Assembly: GCA_013822345.1 (NCBI GenBank)
Contig: PNKH01000051.1
Span: 1-52,029 of the forward strand
Direction of reading: 5' to 3'
Source of the DNA: Isosphaera sp.
GTDB taxonomy: Bacteria > Planctomycetota > Planctomycetia > Gemmatales > Gemmataceae
Length of the DNA: 52,029 nt
Shown here: piece by piece, positions 45,099 through 52,029 of the stretch
How the letters are laid out: every line of letters begins with the position of its first letter
Position numbering within the stretch: position 1 is the first letter of the stretch
The notes under the pieces: model-generated
Told to the model about the DNA's origin: nothing
Databases searched by the model: none
The model's input: the letters and a program-made list of their open reading frames with translations, nothing else
Made by a program: the position numbers and the translations under genes

Positions 45099-45967
45099 GC
45101 GGTCAGCCTCTCGAACGCCTCCCGGTACTTCGCCGCGGTCCGGTCGACCACGTCCGGCGGGAGGCGGGGCGGCGGGCTCGCCTTGTCCCACCCGCTCGCC
45201 TCCAGCCAGTCGCGGACGAACTGCTTGTCGAACGACGGGGGCGACGACCCCGGCCGCCAGGTGTCGCGCGGCCAGAACCGCGAGCTGTCCGGGGTCAGTA
45301 CCTCGTCGATCAGGATGAGTTCGCCCGACGGCAGCCGGCCCCACTCGAGCTTCGTGTCGGCGAGGAGGATGCCGCGCCACTCGGCGCGGGCGGCCGCCCG
45401 CCGGTACACGTCCAGGGTGCGGTCGCGCAGCTCCGCGGCGGTGTCGGCCCCGACCAGTTCGGCCATCCGGTCGAAGCTGATGTTCTCGTCGTGCCGCCCG
45501 CCCTCCTCCTTCGTCGCCGGGGTGAAGATCGGTTCCGGCAGCCGGTCGGCTTCGCGAAGTCCCGGGGGGAGCGGCACTCCGCAGACGGTGCCGCCGGCGC
45601 GGTACTCCTTCAGCCCGCTCCCAGCGAGGTAACCGCGGGCGACGCACTCGACCGGCACCACGGCGGTCTTGCGGACGAACATCGTCCGGCCCTCCAGCTC
45701 CGGGGTGCGGAACGGCGGCGGGAGGTCGGCGGGGTCGGTGCTCCGGAGGTGGTGCGGGACGCCGAGCCAGCCGAACCAGAAGGCGCTGAGGGCGGTGAGG
45801 ACGCGGCCCTTGTCGGGGACGCCGTTCGGCATCACCCAGTCGAACGCGCTGATCCGGTCGGTGGCGACGACGGCGAGGGTGTCGCCGAGGTCGTACACGT
45901 CCCGGACCTTGCCCCGGCGGCACGGGAACCCGGGGACGTGGCTCTGGAGCAGCGGCTCGGTCGGCAT
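45095..45967 (-). CDS. purC: phosphoribosylaminoimidazole-succinocarboxamide synthase
   Basis: This 290-residue protein is a complete SAICAR synthase. It catalyses the ATP-dependent joining of CAIR and aspartate in purine synthesis. Signatures are RRGKVRDVYDLGDTLAVVAT at the start, DRISAFDWVMPNGVPDKGRV, VECVARGYLAGSGLKEYRAG, KLEWGRLPSGELILIDEVLT and the ending DTWRPGSSPPSFDKQFVRDW. Length and order fit the longer (about 290-300 residue) bacterial/plant-like type. Its ATG is 45967. No other pur gene is adjacent. Its TAG stop is supplied by palindrome P4. Confidence 0.97.
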   Translation of the reverse strand: MPTEPLLQSHVPGFPCRRGKVRDVYDLGDTLAVVATDRISAFDWVMPNGVPDKGRVLTALSAFWFGWLGVPHHLRSTDPADLPPPFRTPELEGRTMFVRKTAVVPVECVARGYLAGSGLKEYRAGGTVCGVPLPPGLREADRLPEPIFTPATKEEGGRHDENISFDRMAELVGADTAAELRDRTLDVYRRAAARAEWRGILLADTKLEWGRLPSGELILIDEVLTPDSSRFWPRDTWRPGSSPPSFDKQFVRDWLEASGWDKASPPPRLPPDVVDRTAAKYREAFERLTA

Positions 45968-46033
45968 GGCGCGGCCCGGCGGGGGGTGGGCGAGTATTGT
46001 AGGGGTGTCGCGGCGGACGCTCCCGGGGGCGCG

Positions 46034-47362
46034 ATGCTGAAGCACGAGGCCCGGCTGATCGACCCGACGCCGGAGGAGGCGGCGGGGGCGCTGTCCTCGG
46101 CGGCGGTCCTGGCGAACGCCGACCACCCGGACCGGTGTGTCCCGGACGACCCGGCGGAGTGGCGGCGACTCGCCCGGCGGGTCGGCCGGCAGCCGGAGGG
46201 GCGGCAGGTGTGGCGCGGCGGCCGGGTCACGTGGCGGCAGGAGACCACCAGCTTCGTGCTCGCCGGGTGGTGGACCGACCCGCTCGGGCGGAAGCACCTG
46301 GCCGCCCGCGGGTGGCGCGTCGGGCACCACTCCGAAGAGCTGTTCCGGAAACCGGAGCTGGACCGCCGGCCGCCACTGTGGCACGTTTACCCCGAGTTCT
46401 GCTGCCTGCGGCACGACCGGGACGGGACGCACCTCATTTGCGCCTGCGGGTGCGGGGCGGTCGGGACGCCGGCGACGCTCGGGTGGGTCGGCGACCGGTG
46501 CGGCCCGTGCTTCGACCACACCCAAGAGGGCGGGCAGGTGCCGGCCGGGGTGCCGGGGGTTCTGCGGGCCGCCGGGCCGCTCGACTGGGTGACGTGCTCG
46601 CCGGACGGGACCGTGGTCACCGCCGGCGCGCGGCACGTGCCGGCCGCGACCTGGGACCTCGCCGGGCCGAACCCTTCGGCCCCACGGGACGCAGACCCGG
46701 TCCCCGGCACCGCGGGCGGGGGCGGCGGGGTTCCGCTTCCCGGCCGCGACCTGGCCGTTCGGCTGCGCTCGGACGGGTGGTCGGAACACAGCCTGCAGTT
46801 GGTCCGCGCCCGGTCGGGGGAAGTGGTCCGGTCGGCGGCGCTGCCCGCGCTCGGGCAAGGGATGCCGGGTTTGGCGGTGTCCCCCGACGGAACCCTCGCC
46901 GCCGTCGGGCGCGACCGGGTCGTCCTGATCGACCTGGGGTCGTGGGAGGTGATCGACGCGCTGGGAGGGCCGCCCGGGGGCGGGTGGGCCGGGGTCGGGT
47001 TCAGCCCGGACGGGTCGCGGCTGTTCGTCGCCGGCGGGCTGGACGTGCTGGCCTGCGACACCGTCGAACGGAAGCGGGTGGGGCACGGGACGGTCCGCGG
47101 GGCGTTCGGGCAGGGGCACCGGAAGGACGAGTGGGTCCGGCACCTGGCGGTCGACCCTGCCGGGGGGGCGGTGTACGTCGCCGGCGGCGGCCCGGTGTAC
47201 GTGTTCGACCCGGCGGCGCTGGCCCTGCGGGCGGTGCTCGAGTGGCACCTCGGGGCGGTGACCGACCTGGCCGTGTCGGCGGACGGGGGGCGGCTGTTCA
47301 CCGCCGGGGCCGACGGGTGCGTCCGGGTGTGGCCGGTCCGCCGGCTGCTGGAGGGCGCGTGA
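46034..47362 (+). CDS. WD40-repeat protein with N-terminal cysteine cluster, coupled to an ECF transporter
   Basis: This is a 442-residue protein from ATG 46034. The N-terminal half (to about residue 165) has no clear family but ends in a cysteine/histidine cluster (FCCLRHDRDGTHLICACGCG, then VGDRCGPCFDH) that could bind zinc, cobalt or nickel. From about 185 on, WD40-like blades recur: DWVTCSPDGTVVTAGARH, LAVSPDGTLAAVGRDRVV, GVGFSPDGSRLFVAGGLDVL, LAVSADGGRLFTAGADGCVR. There is no signal peptide. Its TGA overlaps the GTG start of the ECF T-component gene, so it is made together with the transporter. It may be a regulator or metal sensor for it. Confidence 0.75.
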   Translation: MLKHEARLIDPTPEEAAGALSSAAVLANADHPDRCVPDDPAEWRRLARRVGRQPEGRQVWRGGRVTWRQETTSFVLAGWWTDPLGRKHLAARGWRVGHHSEELFRKPELDRRPPLWHVYPEFCCLRHDRDGTHLICACGCGAVGTPATLGWVGDRCGPCFDHTQEGGQVPAGVPGVLRAAGPLDWVTCSPDGTVVTAGARHVPAATWDLAGPNPSAPRDADPVPGTAGGGGGVPLPGRDLAVRLRSDGWSEHSLQLVRARSGEVVRSAALPALGQGMPGLAVSPDGTLAAVGRDRVVLIDLGSWEVIDALGGPPGGGWAGVGFSPDGSRLFVAGGLDVLACDTVERKRVGHGTVRGAFGQGHRKDEWVRHLAVDPAGGAVYVAGGGPVYVFDPAALALRAVLEWHLGAVTDLAVSADGGRLFTAGADGCVRVWPVRRLLEGA

Positions 47363-48120
47363 CCCCCGCGTTCAAGCACCCCGACGTGCCGGCCTCGCCC
47401 GTCGCCCGGTGGGACGCCCGGTGGAAGCTGGCCGCCCTCGCCGGCGCCGCCTTCGGCGCCGCCGCCCTCACCCGCCTCGGGCCGTCCGCCGCCGCCCTCG
47501 GCCTCGCCGCCGCGCTGCTCCTGGCGTCCCGCCTCCCCGGACGGTGGGTCCGCGGCCGGCTCGCGCTCCTCGCGTTCGCCGCCCTGCCGTTCCCGCTCGT
47601 CCTGCCGTTCACCCTCGGCGGACCCGGGTTCGACCTCGGCCCGGTGCGGGTGTCGGAACGGGGTTTGGAAGTCGGGGCGGCGGTGTTCGCCCGGTGCCTG
47701 GCGGTCGGGTGTCTCGGGCTGGTGCTGCTCGGCACCGCCCCGCCGCACCACACCCTGGCCGCCGCCCGCCGGCTGCGCGTCCCCGGCGTCCTGGTGCTGC
47801 TCGCCGGCCTCGCCTACCGGTACGCGTTCCTGCTCGGCGCGGAGCTGCGGCGGGTGCGGGTCGCGCTGCGGACCCGCGGGTTCCGGATGTCCGCCGGCCG
47901 GCACGGGTATCGCACCCTCGGGCACGTCGTCGGGGCGGTGCTGGTCCGCGGGGCCGACCGGGCCGACCGGGTCGCCGAGGCGATGCGGTGCCGCGGGTTC
48001 GACGGGGCGTTCCGCACCACGGCCGGGTTCCGCACCGCCGCGGCCGATGTCCTCGGGTTCGCCGCCGCCCTGGCCGCTACCATAGCCCTGGTGACGTGGG
48101 ACCGCCTGGGACCGTCTTGA
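47359..48120 (+). CDS. ECF transporter T component (CbiQ/EcfT-like)
   Basis: This is a 253-residue membrane protein from GTG 47359, overlapping the WD40 gene stop. It has five to six membrane helices (LAALAGAAFGAAALTRLG, LLAFAALPFPLVLPFTLGG and others) and the two coupling motifs of EcfT proteins: RRVRVALRTRGFRMSAGR and ADRVAEAMRCRGFDGAFRTT (Ala-x-x-x-Arg-Gly). It couples an ATPase to a substrate-binding S protein. The sequence fits the CbiQ branch for cobalt or nickel. No S component (CbiM/N) is encoded here. The TTG start of the ATPase gene overlaps its stop. Confidence 0.88.
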   Translation: MTPAFKHPDVPASPVARWDARWKLAALAGAAFGAAALTRLGPSAAALGLAAALLLASRLPGRWVRGRLALLAFAALPFPLVLPFTLGGPGFDLGPVRVSERGLEVGAAVFARCLAVGCLGLVLLGTAPPHHTLAAARRLRVPGVLVLLAGLAYRYAFLLGAELRRVRVALRTRGFRMSAGRHGYRTLGHVVGAVLVRGADRADRVAEAMRCRGFDGAFRTTAGFRTAAADVLGFAAALAATIALVTWDRLGPS

Positions 48121-48857
48121 CGCATCACCCATCACTCATCACCCGTCGGTTGACGCACCGCTACGCGGACGGCCGGGTCGCGCTCGACGGGGTGTCGTTC
48201 GCGGTCGGCGAGGGCGCGTGCGCGGCGGTCGTCGGGCCGAACGGGGCGGGGAAGACGACGCTCTTCCTGCGGCTGTGCGGGGTGCTCGCCGGGAAGCCGG
48301 GTGAGGCGACCGTCTGCGGCCTCGACCCGGCCGACCCGGCCCACCGGAAGAAGCTGGCGGCGGCCGTCGGGGTGGTGTTCCAGAACCCGGACGACCAGCT
48401 GTTCAGCCCGACCGTGCTGGAGGACGTGGCGTTCGGCCCGCTGAACCTCGGCCTCACCCCCGACGAGGCGAAGGCCCGGGCGCTGGAGGCGCTGGCCGCG
48501 GTCGGGCTGCCGCCGGACGCGGCCGACCGGGTGCCGTTCCGGCTCTCGGGCGGGGACAAGCGGCGGGCGGCGCTCGCCGGGGTGCTGGCGATGCGGCCTT
48601 CCGTCCTGCTCTTGGACGAGCCGAGCGCGTTCCTCGACCCGCGCGGCCGCCGCGACCTGATCGACCTCGTCCGCCGGCTGCCCGGGACGAAGCTGGTCGC
48701 CACCCACGACCTCGACCTGGTCCTCGACGTCTGCCCGCGGGTGCTCGTCCTCGACGGCGGGACGCTCGCCGCCGACGGCCCGGCCGCGGACGTGCTGGCG
48801 GACGCGGCACTCATGGAGCGGCACGGGCTGGAAGTGCCGTACCGGCTGCGGCGGTGA
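48117..48857 (+). CDS. ECF/cobalt transporter ATP-binding protein (CbiO/EcfA-like)
   Basis: This is a 246-residue ABC ATPase from TTG 48117, overlapping the previous stop. All motifs are present: Walker A VVGPNGAGKTT, Q-loop VVFQNPDDQLFSPTVLEDVA (the ECF signature QNPD.Q.F), signature LSGGDKRRAALAGVLAMRPS, Walker B VLLLDEPSAFLDP and H-loop VATHDLDLVLD. A usual start codon is absent; the TTG is supported by overlap and by the RLTHRYADG beginning of the domain. It powers the T component encoded upstream. Confidence 0.93.
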   Translation: MTHHPSLITRRLTHRYADGRVALDGVSFAVGEGACAAVVGPNGAGKTTLFLRLCGVLAGKPGEATVCGLDPADPAHRKKLAAAVGVVFQNPDDQLFSPTVLEDVAFGPLNLGLTPDEAKARALEALAAVGLPPDAADRVPFRLSGGDKRRAALAGVLAMRPSVLLLDEPSAFLDPRGRRDLIDLVRRLPGTKLVATHDLDLVLDVCPRVLVLDGGTLAADGPAADVLADAALMERHGLEVPYRLRR

Positions 48858-48878
48858 ACCCGTCCGTATACTTCCCCG

Positions 48879-49727
48879 ATGCCGTCGTCGCTCCTCACCG
48901 AGCCGCCGCTCGACCCGACCCACCCGCCGTTCCGCGTCGACCGGATCCTGAAGCCGGCCGAGCCGGAGCCGCCGCGCGACCACAGGGTGATCGCGGTGCT
49001 GCCGGCGTACAACGCCGCGTCCACCCTCGCGGCCACCGTCGCCGCCTTCCCGCCCGGGTGCGTCGACGAGATCCTCCTGGTCGACGACGGGAGCACCGAC
49101 GACACGGTGAAGATCGCCCGGGACATGGGGCTGACGGTGATCGTCCACGAGAAGAACACCGGGTACGGGGGGAACCAGAAGACGTGCTACCGGTACTGCC
49201 TGGCGCACGGGGCGGACGTGGTGGTGATGATCCACCCGGACTACCAGTACGACGCCCGGGTCATCCCGCACGCGGTGGCGGTGGTCGAGCTGGGGATCTG
49301 CGACGTGGTGCTCGGGAACCGGGTGCGGAGCCGGGCCGAGGCGCTGCGGTGCGGGATGCCGTGGTGGAAGTACGTGAGCAACCGGGCCCTGACGGCGTTC
49401 GAGAACCTGTTCCTCGGGCAGAACCTGGGCGAGTTCCACAGCGGGTTCCGCGTCTACCGGCGGAGCGTGCTGGAGACGATCCCGTGGGAGCGGAACAGCG
49501 ACGACTTCGTGTTCGACACCGAGTTCCTGGTGCAGGCGGTGTACTGGGGGTTCCGGCTCGGGGACGTGCCGGTTCCGGTCCGGTACTTCGACGAGGCGAG
49601 CCAGATCAACTTCCGGCGGAGCACCAAGTACGGGCTGCAGACGGTGAAGACGGTCGGCCAGTTCTGGCTGCACCGGCTCGGGCTGTGGAAGAGCGACCTG
49701 TTCCGGCCGAAGGCGGCCGGGGGTTGA
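48879..49727 (+). CDS. family 2 glycosyltransferase
   Basis: This is a 282-residue GT-A enzyme from ATG 48879. Motifs are [40 protein letters not shown] with the nucleotide-binding Asp pair, [20 protein letters not shown], and [20 protein letters not shown] in the place of the usual metal-binding Dx[18 protein letters not shown] and the [12 protein letters not shown] ending fit the DPM1/GtrB-like branch. It has no C-terminal membrane pair, so it is a soluble or membrane-peripheral form. It probably transfers a sugar to a lipid carrier or to another glycan. Confidence 0.9.
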   Translation: MPSSLLTEPPLDPTHPPFRVDRILKPAEPEPPRDHRVIAVLPAYNAASTLAATVAAFPPGCVDEILLVDDGSTDDTVKIARDMGLTVIVHEKNTGYGGNQKTCYRYCLAHGADVVVMIHPDYQYDARVIPHAVAVVELGICDVVLGNRVRSRAEALRCGMPWWKYVSNRALTAFENLFLGQNLGEFHSGFRVYRRSVLETIPWERNSDDFVFDTEFLVQAVYWGFRLGDVPVPVRYFDEASQINFRRSTKYGLQTVKTVGQFWLHRLGLWKSDLFRPKAAGG

Positions 49728-49755
49728 CCCGCGGCAGGCCGGTGTTTTGGTATTC

Positions 49756-49865
49756 GTAGGGTGGGCCGAGTCTTCGAGTCCCACCTCTTCGGGCGTCAGG
49801 TGGGCCGGGTCCCACCACGAGGCGGTCAGCAAAGAGGTGGGACTCGAAGACTCGGCCCACCCTAC
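49756..49865. repeat. GTAG-bounded palindrome P5
   Basis: Perfect 34 bp inverted arms at 49756-49789 and 49832-49865 begin GTAGGGTGGGCCGAG and end CTCGGCCCACCCTAC, with a 42-base loop. It lies between a glycosyltransferase gene (stop 49727) and the DUF1559 gene (stop 49894), which converge. It has the GTAGGGTG terminus of P1 and P3 but a different arm, so it may be another subfamily. Confidence 0.95.
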
Positions 49866-49893
49866 CAGAACGCGGCCGGGTGACCGGCCCGGG

Positions 49894-50796
49894 TCAGAAG
49901 TTCGGGGTCACCTCGCCGGCGGACCGGGAGCACAGCGCCCACCAGTCGTCCGGGGTCAGGGACGGGGCCACCATCCGCACCGCCCCGTCCCCCATCCCGA
50001 CCACCAGCACCGGGTGCGGGCCCTGGGCCCGCCCGTCGGTCCGGTTGAACGGCTTCGGGTCGAGCTGGAACATGCTGTTCGCCGGGGTCGGCACCGCCCG
50101 CCCGCCGGTCGCCGTCGCCCCCCACGCCATGAACACCGGCTGGCCGTCGTCCAGGTTGTCCCACCGGAAGATCATCACCGCCATCTTCTCCGCGAAGAAC
50201 ACCGTGTTCGACACCCCGTCCTGGAAGTCGACCGGGATCCGGTTCTTCCCCCCCCACTTCGCCGCCGTCGCCCCGGTCAGGGTGCCGGCCGTGCTCACGA
50301 ACCCGGTCCCGATGCTCGGGTCCCTCGCGAACGCCCGGAAGTTGACCGCGTAAGACCCGTGGCTCCAGCCGTGCACGGTGACCAGCGCCTCGTACGGGTC
50401 GGACGGGCACTTGTACAGCGGGATCGGCCGGGCCAGGTCCGTGTTCAGCCCGCTGCCCGGGGCGGGGGGCGTGAGCCGGCTGTCGTAGATCCCGGCCGCG
50501 TTCTGCGTCGCGGTCCGCACCTTGTTCCCGTGCTCCACGAACTCCAGCAGGTGGAAGAACGCGTTCCCGACCCCCGGGCCGTACGCCCCGAACGCCGGCG
50601 GGAGGGTGCCGTAGGTGTCGTGGCAGTTGTGGGCGGCCAGGCCGATCTGCTTGACGTTGTTCTCGCACTTCGTCCGGGCGGCCGCCGCCCGGACCTTCTG
50701 GACGGCGGGCAGCAGCAGGCCGATCAGCACGGCGATGATGGCGATCACGACCAGCAGCTCGACCAGCGTAAAGGCGCGGCGGGATGAGGGGTTCAT
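49894..50796 (-). CDS. DUF1559 pseudopilin-like protein
   Basis: This is a 300-residue protein from ATG 50796. It has an intact prepilin signal, [20 protein letters not shown], cleaved before Phe. The family's first helix block [20 protein letters not shown] follows, then the beta domain with [12 protein letters not shown], and the typical end ([20 protein letters not shown], then [14 protein letters not shown]). Such proteins are exported and probably processed by prepilin peptidase, and they are numerous in planctomycetes. It contrasts with the palindrome-interrupted copy at 6048-7280. Confidence 0.93.
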   Translation of the reverse strand: MNPSSRRAFTLVELLVVIAIIAVLIGLLLPAVQKVRAAAARTKCENNVKQIGLAAHNCHDTYGTLPPAFGAYGPGVGNAFFHLLEFVEHGNKVRTATQNAAGIYDSRLTPPAPGSGLNTDLARPIPLYKCPSDPYEALVTVHGWSHGSYAVNFRAFARDPSIGTGFVSTAGTLTGATAAKWGGKNRIPVDFQDGVSNTVFFAEKMAVMIFRWDNLDDGQPVFMAWGATATGGRAVPTPANSMFQLDPKPFNRTDGRAQGPHPVLVVGMGDGAVRMVAPSLTPDDWWALCSRSAGEVTPNF

Positions 50797-50858
50797 GGGA
50801 ACCGGGGTCGGGGTACAGATGTGACCCGGCGGGCGAAAGGAAAGACCCGGGTCGGCCA

Positions 50859-50885
50859 GCACGGCGCGGAAAGGCATCGCCGTGC
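50859..50885 (-). terminator. stem-loop between GT2 and DUF1559 genes
   Basis: GCACGGCG (50859-50866) pairs with CGCCGTGC (50878-50885), an 8 bp stem with an 11-base loop, in the 170-base gap 50797-50966. The gap is otherwise featureless except for an AT-rich stretch near 50890-50900. It may end the GT2 transcript reading left. Confidence 0.4.
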
Positions 50886-50966
50886 GAGAATGAGTTTAAA
50901 CCAGGACCGGCCGTCGGCGGCCAGGGGAAAACCATGAGAAGTCCGTCCGCCGCCGGGTGACGGGCC

Positions 50967-51941
50967 TCACCCCGCCCGCCGGCCGGCGGCCGGCGGGTCG
51001 CCGAGGTTCCGCCGCTCCCGCACCACGTACGGCTTCTTCCCCTGGCTCTCGAAGTACACCCGGGTCAGCACCTCGCCCATCAGCCCCAGCGACACGAACT
51101 GCACCCCGATCAGCCCGGACACGGACCCGAGCAGGAACAGCGGGTTCGCCGTCATCCCCATCCCGACCGTGTACTTCATCACCACCGCCGCCGCCACCCC
51201 CGCGAACCCGAGGAACAGGCACGCCAGGCCGAACAGCCCGAACAGGTGCATCGGCCGGGTCTGGTAGCTCCCCTGGAACTTCACCGTCATCAGGTCGAGC
51301 ACCACCCGCACCGTCCGCGACAGGTTGTACTTCGACTTCCCGGCCGCCCGCGGGTGGTGCCGGACCGGCACCTGGGCCACCCGCGCCCCGCCCTGGATCA
51401 TCAGGGCGGTGATGAACCGGTGCATCTCCCCGTACAGCATCAGCCCGTCCGCCACCTCCCGCCGCATCGCCCGGAGGGTACACCCGAAGTCCTTGAACGG
51501 CACCCCGAGGACCCGCCGGATGAGCCAGTTCGCGCACCCGCTCGGCAACTTCCGGAGCAGCACCTTGTCCTGCCGGTTCAGCCGCTGACCGAGGACCGCG
51601 TCGTACCCCTCGTCCAGCTTCGCGACCAGGCGGGGGATGTCGGCCGGGTCGTTCTGCAGGTCGCCGTCCATGGTGACGATCACGTCGCCGGCGGCGGCGT
51701 CGAGCCCGGCCTGGGTGGCGGCGCTCTGGCCGAAGTTCCGCCGCAGCCGGACCGCCTTCACCCGCGGGTCGGCGGCCGCGACCGCCTCGACCTCGGCGAA
51801 CGTCCCGTCGGTGCTCCCGTCGTCGACGAACACGAGTTCCCACGGGCCGCTCTCGCGGAGGGCGTCGCGGACCCGGTCGGCGAGCGGGCGGACGTTCTCC
51901 CGCTCGTCCTTCACCGGCACCACCACGGACAGCAGGGGCAT
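50967..51941 (-). CDS. GtrB/DPM-like family 2 glycosyltransferase with two membrane helices
   Basis: This is a 324-residue protein from ATG 51941. The GT-A domain has LLSVVVPVKDERENVRPLAD, LVFVDDGSTDGTFAEVEAVA, RNFGQSAATQAGLDAAAGDV and TMDGDLQNDPADIPRLVAKL with the DxD. It continues FKDFGCTLRAMRREVADGLM and GKSKYNLSRTVRVVLDLMTV. Two membrane helices (about residues 230-255 and 267-290) and a short basic tail complete the layout. These enzymes charge a polyprenyl phosphate with a sugar at the cytoplasmic membrane. The window ends 88 bases beyond its start; nothing else is seen there. Confidence 0.92.
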   Translation of the reverse strand: MPLLSVVVPVKDERENVRPLADRVRDALRESGPWELVFVDDGSTDGTFAEVEAVAAADPRVKAVRLRRNFGQSAATQAGLDAAAGDVIVTMDGDLQNDPADIPRLVAKLDEGYDAVLGQRLNRQDKVLLRKLPSGCANWLIRRVLGVPFKDFGCTLRAMRREVADGLMLYGEMHRFITALMIQGGARVAQVPVRHHPRAAGKSKYNLSRTVRVVLDLMTVKFQGSYQTRPMHLFGLFGLACLFLGFAGVAAAVVMKYTVGMGMTANPLFLLGSVSGLIGVQFVSLGLMGEVLTRVYFESQGKKPYVVRERRNLGDPPAAGRRAG

Positions 51942-52029
51942 CGGAGATACCTCGGGAAACGGTCGCGCCGGGGCGGGGTTGGTGGCCGGTCTTCTCTTCA
52001 GGTGGTGCCCCTCACCCGGCCCGGCGAGG

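Noticed and set aside
43019-47362. 1447-residue continuous plus-strand frame
   Set aside because: Only the part from 46034 on shows protein-like sequence (WD40); the rest is the antisense of the acyltransferase and purC and another frame of the FHA gene.

Overview
The window reads as a chromosomal segment of a planctomycete, most likely in the Gemmataceae. Three things support this: very high GC throughout, two DUF1559 pseudopilin-like proteins with a [16 protein letters not shown] prepilin signal, and a Tat-exported DUF1501 protein. Further support comes from secreted FHA/WD40 and sialidase-like proteins and many long intergenic palindromes. Assignments rest on reading translations and motifs; no database search was possible. 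No rRNA, tRNA or CRISPR array was recognised.

Layout. 1-7.9 kb holds host genes: a RelE/ParE-like protein, an N-formylglutamate amidohydrolase-like protein, an ECF sigma factor with its zinc-finger anti-sigma, a translationally coupled beta-propeller plus cytochrome c/thioredoxin fusion pair, a DUF1559 protein whose 5' end carries a palindromic insertion, and a Cys-rich secreted protein. 7.9-28.8 kb is phage-derived and nested. An HK97-type capsid operon on the minus strand (element A: small gene, portal, prohead protease, major capsid, cement-like protein, head-tail connector) has no terminase, tail or integrase gene. Its prohead protease gene is cut in two by a 16 kb element (element B, 11002-27036). 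B carries a large serine recombinase beside its left end, a PrimPol-like primase, a GpA-like terminase, a Com-like zinc finger, a second prohead-protease-like protein, two putative tail-assembly chaperones, a tape measure protein and an XRE control region, but no recognisable portal or major capsid gene. Both junctions share GACGACCGGGTT, and removing B rejoins the protease in frame as a 194-residue protein.

28.8-52 kb returns to host genes: a secreted methyltransferase, an unknown protein plus HExxH peptidase pair, a DJ-1/PfpI protein followed by a truncated copy, a SorC-type regulator, xylose isomerase (xylA), a membrane MutS-like ATPase, an NAD-dependent epimerase, DUF1501, a double alpha/beta hydrolase, a hexapeptide acyltransferase, an FHA protein, purC, a WD40/ECF-transporter operon, two family 2 glycosyltransferases and another DUF1559 protein.

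Two themes stand out. First, A and B have complementary gene sets (capsid without packaging enzyme; packaging enzyme and tape measure without capsid), which suggests a satellite/helper relation or a split phage. Second, at least eleven long intergenic palindromes of several families occur, many bounded by GTAG...CTAC as in REP/BIME elements. They fill every gap between the main capsid genes, often contain the neighbouring genes' stop codons, and in one case (7129-7263) a related palindrome sits in frame inside a gene with a 9 bp target duplication.
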